Of a stretch of 12,179 nucleotides of DNA, positions 1-6,956 are shown one piece after another (the first letter of the stretch is position 1; each line of letters begins with the position of its first letter). The stretch covers positions 1 to 12,179 of the forward strand of contig MU625085.1 of the NCBI GenBank assembly GCA_025349905.2, read 5' to 3'. The DNA is from Blastocladiella britannica. Its lineage: Eukaryota > Blastocladiomycota > Blastocladiomycetes > Blastocladiales > Blastocladiaceae. The translations under genes and the position numbers were made by a program. The notes beneath the pieces were generated by a model. That model was given only the letters and a program-made list of their open reading frames with translations. It did not search any database and was not told the DNA's origin.

Positions 1-2
1 CG

Positions 3-362
3 CCACTCGACAACTTGCCAATGCTGCTCCTGCGGCTCGGCACCGAGGTTGACTGGTCGGCCGAAAAGACGTGTTTGAGCGGGATCATGGACGAGCTGGC
101 GCGCTTTTATGCGTGCATTCGGGTTGATGCCATTGTCAGAGACCAAAAGGAGGACGATCAAGCACAAGGACAAGACGAAACGGAAAAAGGATGGTGGAGC
201 GAACACCGCGGGCCAGGAATGGGCACGGTGCCCGAGCGCGACGTGCACCACATTCTGGTCCCGGCCCTGCGCACGTGCTCCCTCCCTCCCGACGTGGTGG
301 CCGCCGCGTTTGTTCGTCTCGCGAGCCTGCCCGAGCTGTACAAGGTCTTTGAGCGATGCTGA
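3..362 (+). CDS. MLH1: MLH1 DNA mismatch repair protein, C-terminal fragment
   Basis: This is the 3' end of a gene whose start lies outside the window; the frame is open from base 3 to the TGA at 360-362, giving 119 residues. The segment PLDNLPMLLLRLGTEVDW matches the conserved C-terminal part of eukaryotic MLH1 (human has PLEGLPIFILRLATEVNW), and the protein ends in LPELYKVFERC, the near-invariant MLH1 terminus. By family knowledge, MLH1 pairs with PMS1/PMS2 as MutL-alpha, which nicks DNA during mismatch repair in the nucleus. The C-terminal domain forms the dimer interface, and the final Cys of FERC contributes to the partner's metal-binding endonuclease site. The middle (about residues 40-75) is acidic, Gln/Lys-rich and divergent, as is usual for that loop. 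No intron is needed in this part. An AATAAA lies at 390-395, and the next gene is convergent, only 57 bp away. Confidence 0.92.
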   Translation, partial: PLDNLPMLLLRLGTEVDWSAEKTCLSGIMDELARFYACIRVDAIVRDQKEDDQAQGQDETEKGWWSEHRGPGMGTVPERDVHHILVPALRTCSLPPDVVAAAFVRLASLPELYKVFERC

Positions 363-389
363 GATCCCCAGTTTTCAAAATCAATATGC

Positions 390-395
390 AATAAA
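390..395 (+). terminator. Poly(A) signal of MLH1
   Basis: AATAAA starts 28 bases after the MLH1 stop codon. Because the convergent aminotransferase gene stops at 420, the cleavage site and both 3' UTRs must fall in or across the 57-bp gap, so overlapping transcripts are expected. Confidence 0.6.
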
Positions 396-419
396 ATTCA
401 TTTCATTCAAGGCAACCTT

Positions 420-2003
420 CTACTGAGCCGAAGTCGTGGTGGTTGTGGTGGCATTCACGATGCACTCAGCAAACCGCAGCATGCCCTCGTCCATCTCCTC
501 GTCAGTGGCAGTCGAGTACGTGGCGCGCACGTACGCGCAGTCGCCGCCGTTGGGCAAGAACTCGACGCCGGGGAGCAGCAGTACCTTCTTTTGCATGGCG
601 TGGGCATTGATGAGCGCGCGCGTATCGGTCACGCCCTTGATTTTGATCCACAGGAACATGCCGGCCTTTGGGACGTAGTACTCGATCAGGCCCTTGTCCA
701 CCAGCGGCTTCAATGCCAACACCAACCGGTCCCGGCGCGTCTGGTAGAACGCGGCCACGCGCGCGGCGTGCGCCAGGAACCCGTCGGGCTTGTTCTGCCA
801 GACCGAGCGGGCCAGCGCCAGGAACATGGCCTGGCTCGGGCCCGTGGGCTGCAGTGACGTGGACTGGGTGTCGAGGAAAATGCGCTCAATCAGCGGCGCG
901 GGACCCGTGGCCATGCCCAATCGCAGACCCGCCGAAACAATCTTGGAGAAGGACTCGAACCGGAGCACGCGGCCGTCAGTGTCCATGGACAAGTACGACG
1001 GCAGCAGGTGTGTCGCGTATGGCCGCGCACCCGCCAAGTCCAGAGGCGTCGACAGCGTTGCGGCGGCATTGGCGGTCACCAGGTCCGGCGTGAACTGCAG
1101 GTAGTAGTACGGGTCGTCCTCCAGCAGCACTAGGTCGTGCTTCTGCATGATCTCGTACACTGCATGGCGACGGTGCAGCGGAGCGGTGGCACCGCTCGGG
1201 TTGCCGCCGGTGGGTACCGTGTACAGCACGCGGGGCTTGCGTGGGGCCGCCTCTCCAGTGGCAGAGGCGGTACTCGGCCACTTGTCAAGCAGAGCCGCCA
1301 GCTTCTCGGGCACCAACCCTTGCTCGTCGGTCGGCACCTCGACCAGCTTCACGCCCATCGCCCGCGCCATGGGCCGCAAGATCGACAACGTGCCGGCATA
1401 GCACGGGCTTTCGACCAGCAACGTATCCCCGGGGGCCACCATGGCCGCAATCGCCTTGGCCAGCAAGTCCTGGCTGCCGTTCCCGAGCTGCACCGCGCGG
1501 TCATGTGCGACCGAGTCCTTGGCGGGCCCGTGCACCTGGTCCTGCAACGCCGACAGGTACGTGACCAGGCCCGAGTGGCCCGGGGTCGGGCCATACTGCA
1601 GCGCCTCGCGGGTGGAGGCTTCGTCCAGGTCCAGCACCGTGCCGTCGGTCAAGGTCATGGACATGCGCGCAATCGGGAACGTGGCCGGGTTCGGCATCCC
1701 ACCGGCAAACGAGAGCATGCCGGGCTGGGTGATCAAAGGGAGCAGGGCGCGAATGGCCGATGGCTGCCGCGCACGCGACAAAGCGGTCAGGTACGGCGTG
1801 TAGTCCGAAATCGGCTTGGGTGCGCTCAACGGCGCGCCAGAGTGGGCGGTAGCGGTGGTCGAGAAGGAAGAAATCGTCATGGTGTAGCGTGTTGTAGTAG
1901 CAGTCCGTCTCCACAAAGAGGAGGATGAGGATGAGGATGAGGCCCAAGGCAGACCAGTAGCAGCAGCGGACGCGGCGGACGTGCTGAGTCGTCGCAAGCT
2001 CAT
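420..2003 (-). CDS. Class I aminotransferase, kynurenine / 2-aminoadipate type (AADAT/Aro8-like), probably mitochondrial
   Basis: This intronless 527-aa protein is a fold-type I PLP enzyme. It follows human AADAT (kynurenine aminotransferase II) almost throughout: SFAGGMPNPATFP near residues 98-110, LQYGPTPG near 135-142, YTVPTGGNPSG ending near 271, EDDPYYYLQF near 295-304, LSMDTDGRVLRFESFSK with the probable Schiff-base Lys at about 354, then GLRLGMATGP and GMFLWIKIKG. Family members move the amino group of 2-aminoadipate, kynurenine or aromatic amino acids to 2-oxoglutarate, in lysine and tryptophan metabolism. I chose the ATG at 2003, which has A at -3; the frame stays open upstream only through a TTG. 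The first 60 or so residues are Arg/Ser/Thr-rich without acidic residues, which suggests a mitochondrial presequence. A Ser run (about 22-29) comes from a microsatellite. Relative to AADAT there is an insertion of roughly 28 residues after YYYLQF. The exact substrate cannot be read from the sequence. Confidence 0.9.
   Translation of the reverse strand: MSLRRLSTSAASAAATGLPWASSSSSSSSLWRRTATTTRYTMTISSFSTTATAHSGAPLSAPKPISDYTPYLTALSRARQPSAIRALLPLITQPGMLSFAGGMPNPATFPIARMSMTLTDGTVLDLDEASTREALQYGPTPGHSGLVTYLSALQDQVHGPAKDSVAHDRAVQLGNGSQDLLAKAIAAMVAPGDTLLVESPCYAGTLSILRPMARAMGVKLVEVPTDEQGLVPEKLAALLDKWPSTASATGEAAPRKPRVLYTVPTGGNPSGATAPLHRRHAVYEIMQKHDLVLLEDDPYYYLQFTPDLVTANAAATLSTPLDLAGARPYATHLLPSYLSMDTDGRVLRFESFSKIVSAGLRLGMATGPAPLIERIFLDTQSTSLQPTGPSQAMFLALARSVWQNKPDGFLAHAARVAAFYQTRRDRLVLALKPLVDKGLIEYYVPKAGMFLWIKIKGVTDTRALINAHAMQKKVLLLPGVEFLPNGGDCAYVRATYSTATDEEMDEGMLRFAECIVNATTTTTTSAQ
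1918..1942. repeat. GAGGAT-type hexanucleotide microsatellite in coding sequence
   Basis: About four tandem copies of GAGGAT-like units on the + strand encode, on the - strand, the Ser run in the presumed mitochondrial presequence of the aminotransferase. Six-base units keep the frame, so length variation would change only the Ser tract. Confidence 0.7.
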
Positions 2004-2067
2004 GATTTTTGGGGTCCGACGGATGGATGGAAGATGGATAAACAGCAAGGAAAGAGATGCAAGGAAT

Positions 2068-2081
2068 GGGGCAATTGCCCC
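2068..2081. repeat. Perfect 14-bp palindrome in the 90-bp gap between two tandem genes
   Basis: GGGGCAATTGCCCC is self-complementary over its full length. It lies 12 bp downstream of the phosphatase stop codon and 64 bp upstream of the aminotransferase start, in the only non-coding DNA between these two minus-strand genes. It could be a dimeric transcription factor site for the aminotransferase promoter or part of the phosphatase 3' UTR. The palindrome is observed; any role is inference. Confidence 0.55.
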
Positions 2082-2093
2082 TGCTCTTCATTC

Positions 2094-3617
2094 TCACGCC
2101 AAGATCGGGCACGGCCCGCCGGCACACACCTCCTCGCCATTGTACAGGGCCCGCAGCCGCCACTCTCCGGTATCCCCACCAACACGCCACGCCTCCACCG
2201 CTACCTGGCTCGCGTACGCCGGCCATTCGCTAGTAGGGTGCCCCAGCGCACGCAAGATCACGCCCAGCGTCGTGTCATGAGTCGCGTACACTGACATGCC
2301 TCTTGGAAGTGTACTTGAATTCCCACGAGTGCGCTCCAGCACCAGCTCGCGGATCGCCCGCCCGCCCGTGGCATCGTAAAACTCGCGGCCGATCCGCGAA
2401 AATTGACTCCCAGACCATTTCAGCACGCGATCCACGTCCCGCGGCGCTAAACACAGGTCCTGGTCGGCCACCAATGGGAAACAGGTGGCGATCGCGTGGC
2501 AGCGGGTGGTGGCCAGCACGTCAAACAGCCGTCCAAACGACTTGGCGGTCCAGGGGGAGAGCGAGAGCTTCTTGGTGTTTTTGGCTGTTGGCCCAATGCG
2601 CTGCTCTTGCATGGGCGACAGCAGCGGAAGGTCCTCGGGAATCGAAAAGTAGCTAAAGATGGTGCGGTTGAGCGCCGGATTGGACAGCGAGAGCGGGTCC
2701 GTGGCTGGGTCGCGTGGGTGGTACACCATCTCGGATGGTGGTGCGGGCATTCCGGGCGGGTGACGGACGACACCGCGGATAAAGTGCATTCCGGATGCGA
2801 TGGTGCGACTGTCGTATCATCAATATCAGTCCCATAGCATCAGTCAAATGAATCCAGCGTACTTGTAGTCGGTACTGCGAACGCTAAGCTCCCCGCCGTC
2901 GTCCAAGAGCGCGCGGTACACGCGCGCGTACCACTTTCCCGCCTGCCGCAGCTGCGCGGCGCCCAAACTCGTCAGCTGGCCCAACCGACACCCACCATGC
3001 CATGCCGGCGGCTCCTCGTCGTGTGTGACTGTACCCCACGCCGGGATCACGGGGTGGTCGCACCCATCCCACATCGGCAGATCCTCGCGCGGAGTGGCGG
3101 CAGTGACACGGGCCTCAAACGGCGCGTGGTCGCGCGATGGCCACCAGTACGGCGTGCGATCGCCGTGCCGCACAAACACAAACACGTGGTGCAGCTGCGC
3201 TCCGGCCAACCACCCGGGCGTAGGCGGGGGGGAGCGCAGCGGGGCCTCGCAGTACGACCAGTTGGACGCGACGGCGGACAGTGGGAGTGGAGGACCATTT
3301 TCGTTTGTTGGTGCATGTGCCGCGGGGTTTGCGTATCGGGCGGCGTCGGGGGGCAACGGGGCAGTGCCGCGCATCACCAGAGCAAAGAATGCCACGCCCG
3401 AAAGCACCAGGCCGAGGCCAAGGGCAGTCCATGACGGGCGGCGAGTGGTCTGCTCCCCAGGGCGCGATCGGATCAAAAGCAAGGGTGCTGTCGGAGTCGA
3501 TGATTTCGCCGTGTTGCCGTTCAATGACCGAGGCGATGCGACGCGGCGGCGGTTATTATTGCCGTTATTGACAGCGCTCGTCCCGGATTGGAGCAGTGCC
3601 TCGTCGTCGTCGGCCAT
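2094..3617 (-). CDS. Histidine acid phosphatase, type II membrane protein (two exons)
   Basis: Exon 1 is 2863-3617 and exon 2 is 2094-2808. The 54-nt phase-2 intron (donor GTACGC, acceptor ACGACAG, branch-like TTGACTGAT) joins RSTDY to NRTIASG, restoring the family motif RSTD..RT..S; reading through meets a stop. The protein is 489 aa. A short basic N-terminus precedes a hydrophobic segment at about 65-82, a likely signal anchor. VFVRHGDRTP at 147-156 holds the nucleophile His of branch-2 histidine phosphatases, and YATHDTT at about 427-433 holds the HD acid catalyst. Such enzymes release phosphate from monoesters in the secretory pathway, vacuole/lysosome or outside the cell. The anchor resembles the architecture of Golgi 2-phosphoxylose phosphatase, but substrate and subclass cannot be told from sequence. 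The start has G at -3. Conserved Cys residues in the lumenal part fit an oxidising compartment. Confidence 0.88.
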
Positions 3618-3762
3618 TCCTTTTTTATTTCACGAGAGAGTAAAAGAGAGTAAAATTGTATGTATATTTCGCAACTGAAAGCGACTATTTTTTTGTTGTA
3701 TATGGACAAGAGAGAGTGGAGAAAATCTGGCGGCAAAGTTGGCCGTCATGGGAGTGGGGCCG

Positions 3763-4083
3763 TCATGCGCTGGAGATGAGCAGTGCGGGTGACGAAATCG
3801 ATCGCCGTGCGGCGACGCGTGGCACCACCAGGTTTGGGTGCACTTGAGCGAGCGGGCGCTCCTCTTGGTACATGATGCCGTGGTGCAGAAAGTACTCGCG
3901 TTGCCGTTGGCCGTGGTGGTGATGGTGGTGACGATCTTGTCGCTTGGATGCCGTTTGATGCAGGGACGGCGTGGCGCTTGCGCTTACATCAACGCTCGTT
4001 GCTGATACTGCTGGTGGTAGTGGCAAGTGCATGGTGCTTGAGCTGCCCGAGTCGAGGAGAATGGTGGTATGGGTCTGCAGCAT
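3763..4083 (-). CDS. Small hypothetical protein with a His6 run (106 aa)
   Basis: I do not recognise this protein. The ATG at 4083 has a strong fungal start context (GAAAATG). The N-terminal half is Ser/Ala/Pro-rich and probably disordered. A polyhistidine run occupies residues 52-57. The C-terminal half (about 60-98: QREYFLHHGIMYQEERP, then HPNLVVPRVAARRS) is less simple and uses mostly C/G-ending codons, which argues for real coding sequence. There is no signal peptide, membrane segment or Cys. It lies on the same strand as the acid phosphatase, stopping 145 bp before that gene's start, and divergent from the FG-GAP gene. A TATAAAG on the minus strand at 4106-4112 is close to the ATG and may be fortuitous. 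It could be a complete small gene, a last exon, or a chance frame in GC-rich DNA. Confidence 0.5.
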   Translation of the reverse strand: MLQTHTTILLDSGSSSTMHLPLPPAVSATSVDVSASATPSLHQTASKRQDRHHHHHHGQRQREYFLHHGIMYQEERPLAQVHPNLVVPRVAARRSISSPALLISSA

Positions 4084-4140
4084 TTTCTTTATTTGTATTT
4101 TGTTACTTTATAGGCTGTTGGGGAGCGATGGGCGAAAGGT

Positions 4141-4164
4141 GACTTAAAAGGTTTTTTTAAAGTC
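4141..4164. repeat. AT-rich near-palindrome (hairpin-forming)
   Basis: GACTT at the left end pairs with AAGTC at the right end, and the A-rich and T-rich inner arms are also largely complementary. The inner 14-mer AAGGTTTTTTTAAA at 4148-4161 recurs exactly at 12123-12136, where it again sits in an inverted repeat. Confidence 0.45.
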
Positions 4165-4199
4165 GCGATGCTACTTGATTTCAAATCCGGCCACCCCGC

Positions 4200-4332
4200 T
4201 TCCCCGTGGAAATCGTTCCTGTCCGTTTCTTGATGACGAATGCCCGACGTGGCCCAGCACAAGAGCGTATTCTTTATTAATGTTTTTTTTTATGTTAGAA
4301 AGGACGTGAATGTCGCCATTTCCCACGGGGAA
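4200..4332. repeat. Spaced inverted repeat, 14/15-bp arms
   Basis: TTCCCCGTGGAAAT at 4200-4213 is repeated in inverted orientation at 4318-4332, where the complement reads TTCCCCGTGGGAAAT, a single G longer. The arms are about 104 bp apart, inside the divergent promoter region. I saw no target-site duplication that would mark it as a transposon. Confidence 0.45.
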
Positions 4333-4428
4333 CACTCTGATTCCCAACCCCAGGATTTCACATCATTCACATCAATCAATATCTCCTCCTCATCGCAACA
4401 CCCAAAATAACGAAATTACTTGATTGAT

Positions 4429-6869
4429 ATGATTGTCCCGGCCGTGCTCTCATTGCTCATATTCATCGCGGCCGCCGGGATCGGGTCCAACGCATCGGCC
4501 AATGTCGTCCCACCGCTAGGGTCGCCGCTCTGTGCGGCCTCGCCTGGTGGCATGTTTGGCTACTCGGTCGCGACCGTACAGCGTGGAGCATGGACATTTC
4601 TTGTCCGTCCACTTCAATTTTTTTTGCGTTGCTGCCAGCTCAAAACAGCTGATCCGAACAGGCCATCAGTCAACCGTGGAAAGAAAAGGTCTCGCTATAT
4701 CGCACACCCTACACACCCACGACCGTCACGATCGTGAATGTCACCAATGCAGTCACGGTCTGCTCGCAGTCTGGATCCACTTTTACATTTACTGCGGCTT
4801 CGACATCAGCTGCTTCGACCTCCACCTCCACCTCCACCACCAGCGCAAGCACAACTGGCACTACTACCAGCACTAGCACCAGCAGTAGCAGTGGCAGCAG
4901 CTCAAGTAGCTCCACGTCCACAACTACCTTCAACCCGTCGCAATGCTCGACGCAACAGTCCACGGGCCAAGAGGTGCGCATTTCGCCCAACGCGTCGTCG
5001 ATTGTGCCCCCAACATGGACATGGATCGCAGACCTCGTGGATCCGTGGCAAAACAGTACGGGAGCGCACTGGGACGGCACCAGCGCCTCGTCGGCGCTGT
5101 CTCTGTTTGGCTGGGACGTGACGTACTCGCCCGATGGGTCATGGCTCGCAGTCGGCGCCCCCGGCCGCTCATTTACCGCATTCTCCGCTTTACCGCGACA
5201 AACCGACGCATGGCACCCGTACCACGGGTCGGTGGTGGTATACAGCGTCAATGCCGACGGGTCGGTGGGAACCGTGGCGCCGTCGGCACCCGTGCAGCTC
5301 GACATGTCCACAGTCCCCGGGATCGGGCGCCGGTTCTATGACCGATTCGGAACAAAAGTGCGGTTCTCGAACGATACCGACTCCACGAAACAGCTGCTGT
5401 TTGTGGCTAGTAACGGCGCATGGGACGGCGTGAGCCAGCCCGGGATGCTCAAGGCCAACGGCCAAGTCCCGCTTTACGGGCAGGACCCCGAGTGGCCGCT
5501 CGGATCAACTACCAGTAACACCAACCAGGGCGTCGCGGTATTTCAGTTCCGCACCACCGCGTGGTTCGTTCCATTTCGTCTTCTTTTTCCCCTTATTCTT
5601 GACTTAATGGGAAATCATACAATAGGCAAGCAGTCCAGTTCCTGCAAACCCAGTCGACGATCCCACTAGGAACGCTCGGGGTAGATTTTGCGGTTGCCGG
5701 GACTGGAAACCGCGACAATGTGCTTGCGGTCCGCGACTATGCGCCCATTACCGGTGCCACTTCTAATGCTACGTCAGGCCTGGTACAAATCTATCGACAA
5801 GTGACGAACTTGGTCGGCGGGTCGCTTTTATCATCGTTCACGCTGGTAGCGACGATCCGCGGCGACGGGGTCGGGTCCGGATCCACGTGGCTCAACGAGG
5901 ACTGGTTCGGGCTCGGGCTGGCACTGGCCTACGACCCGGCCATCACCGCCCAGGGCGGCGCGGTGCTGCATGTGGGTGCGCCACGAGCCGCTCAGCGGGT
6001 GTACCGACTGGCAGGTGGAATGCGGGGGACCTGGGACACGTGGTGGGTCGATGGAAACCGCACCAACCCGGCTGTCAGCAGTGGTAGCGGTTCCAGCGGC
6101 ACAGCCGGCCGCTCGTTCTTTGGCGGTACGTTGGTGCCGGTTGACGGTCCACGGCTAGTGCTGGCGAGCGATGCAGCGGGCACCACGGGCCGCGGTGCCG
6201 TGTACCTGTGGCACCGACACATGCCCGGGTACGCCGTGGACGGGTACGAGAGCGTGGTGCAAGATTCCAACGCGGGGAACGCCACCGCCGTCGCCGAGTA
6301 CGACTGGCTCACCACACTGGTCGCCAACACCACCAACTACGCGCTGGGATCGTCAGCGGGGTACGCGGCCGACCAGTTTGGCAAGTCGGTCGCGAGCGCG
6401 GGCGGATGGATTGTCGTTGGTGCCCCTGCCGGCGGTTGCGTCTACACGTATAAATTGCCTGTCGCCTGTATGTACCTTTTACTTTCTGCCGTTGCTTGAA
6501 GGTTGTATCCTAACACTCGGCCGCACACTTGCAGATCCGATCCCCGGCTGGATCAACACGGTGGTGCTCCCTAACAACACCATCACGGCCCAGCCGCCAC
6601 CGACAAACACCCAGGTGATCCCAGGTACCGTTTCTCAAGACAAGACGGTTCTCTATGCCGTCATTGGGTCGGTCGGCGGGCTTGTAGTCATGCGTATGTT
6701 TTTTTTTTGGCATTTTTCAAAGCGGATCCACGTATTCACCTGCCTTTGGTGTGTAGTCCCGCTGGCAGCGTACGCAGCAATGCGATACCACAAGCAAAAG
6801 ATCATGAAAATGCTCGAGACGCGGGGAGCAGGAGACATGGGCGGGAGCACGGCACCACTGACCACTTGA
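4429..6869 (+). CDS. Type I membrane protein with seven FG-GAP-like units (integrin alpha-like propeller), five exons
   Basis: The exons are 4429-4602, 4662-5563, 5626-6467, 6535-6693 and 6757-6869, giving 729 aa. Introns of 59, 62, 67 and 63 nt join in phase and end in AG. Donors are GTCCGT, GTTCGT, GTATGT and GTATGT; GTGGTT at 5561 is an alternative second donor. Residues 1-24 form a signal peptide. FG-GAP-like starts lie near 43 (FGYSVATV), 207 (FGWDVTYS), 287 (FGTKVRFS), 378 (VDFAVAGT), 454 (FGLGLALA), 524 (FFGGTLVP) and 610 (FGKSVASA). Several continue into LAVGAP, HVGAP or VVGAP and then VYxY-like strands, as in integrin alpha propellers. A Ser/Thr-rich linker (about 103-147) separates units 1 and 2. 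Several N-glycosylation sequons are visible. One membrane segment (about 679-701) is followed by a basic tail beginning RYHKQK; no GFFKR motif is present. It is probably a cell-surface adhesion or receptor-like protein. The ligand is unknown, and no DxDxDG calcium loop is evident. Confidence 0.82.
4794..4928 (+). repeat. Ser/Thr low-complexity linker coding repeat
   Basis: Short imperfect repeats such as CCTCCA and AGCAGTAGC encode about 45 residues, almost all Ser, Thr, Ala or Gly, within exon 2 of the FG-GAP gene. Such stretches in fungal surface proteins are usually O-mannosylated stalks. Here it lies between propeller units 1 and 2, not next to the membrane. Confidence 0.75.
6694..6756 (+). 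other. 63-nt intron, in frame and stop-free, within the membrane-segment codons
   Basis: The donor is GTATGT and the acceptor is GTGTAG; both interrupt the gene in phase 1. Removing it joins GLVVM to LPLAAYAA and gives a plausible single membrane helix. Retaining it adds 21 residues (hydrophobic with KRIH in the middle) without a stop or frameshift. It is the only intron in the window whose length is a multiple of three and which lacks an in-frame stop. Confidence 0.65.
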
Positions 6870-6877
6870 CCGAATGA

Positions 6878-6883
6878 AATAAA
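6878..6883 (+). terminator. Poly(A) signal of the FG-GAP gene
   Basis: AATAAA starts 9 bases after the TGA of the FG-GAP gene. The convergent CHS7 gene stops at 6957, so the 87-bp gap must serve both 3' ends; no AATAAA is visible for CHS7 on the other strand. Confidence 0.6.
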
Positions 6884-6956
6884 AACAGCGATAGCGTGCA
6901 TTTTACACGTTCGGAAGGGAAAAGAAAAGAGGCGAGAAAAAGAGCAATGATTCCTT

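Larger units (their letters stand above)
4084..4428. promoter_or_regulatory. Divergent intergenic region between the small His-rich gene and the FG-GAP gene
   Basis: This 345-bp stretch has no supported gene. It is more AT-rich than its surroundings and contains T runs (for example around 4282-4291), a near-hairpin at 4141-4164 and a spaced inverted repeat at 4200-4213 and 4318-4332. It should hold the promoters of both flanking genes if the small leftward gene is real. I see no convincing TATA box for the rightward gene; the ATG at 4429 has G at -3 and is preceded by an AT-rich leader. Confidence 0.5.

Noticed and set aside
1137..1928. 263-codon + strand open frame opposite the aminotransferase
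   Set aside because: It is antisense to a well-conserved enzyme, rich in Arg/Gly/His as expected for mirrored GC-rich codons, and has no recognisable domain.
2001..2048. Longer aminotransferase start at a TTG codon
   Set aside because: A nuclear gene is expected to start at ATG; the ATG at 2003 has a good context and gives a plausible mitochondrial presequence.
1501..2226. 241-codon minus-strand frame overlapping the aminotransferase start and the phosphatase end
   Set aside because: It is an out-of-frame shadow that crosses two real genes; no domain or start context supports it.
3624..3629. AATAAA on the minus strand just before the acid phosphatase ATG
   Set aside because: It falls within about ten bases of a start codon, so it is more likely part of the phosphatase leader than a poly(A) signal for the small upstream gene.
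3025..3678. 217-codon + strand frame opposite the acid phosphatase exon 1
   Set aside because: It is antisense to an exon with RHGDRTP and conserved splice logic, and its product has no recognisable features.
4709..5311. 200-codon minus-strand frame with a Val/Leu/Glu-rich run
   Set aside because: The apparent hydrophobic run is the complement of the Ser/Thr low-complexity linker of the FG-GAP gene.
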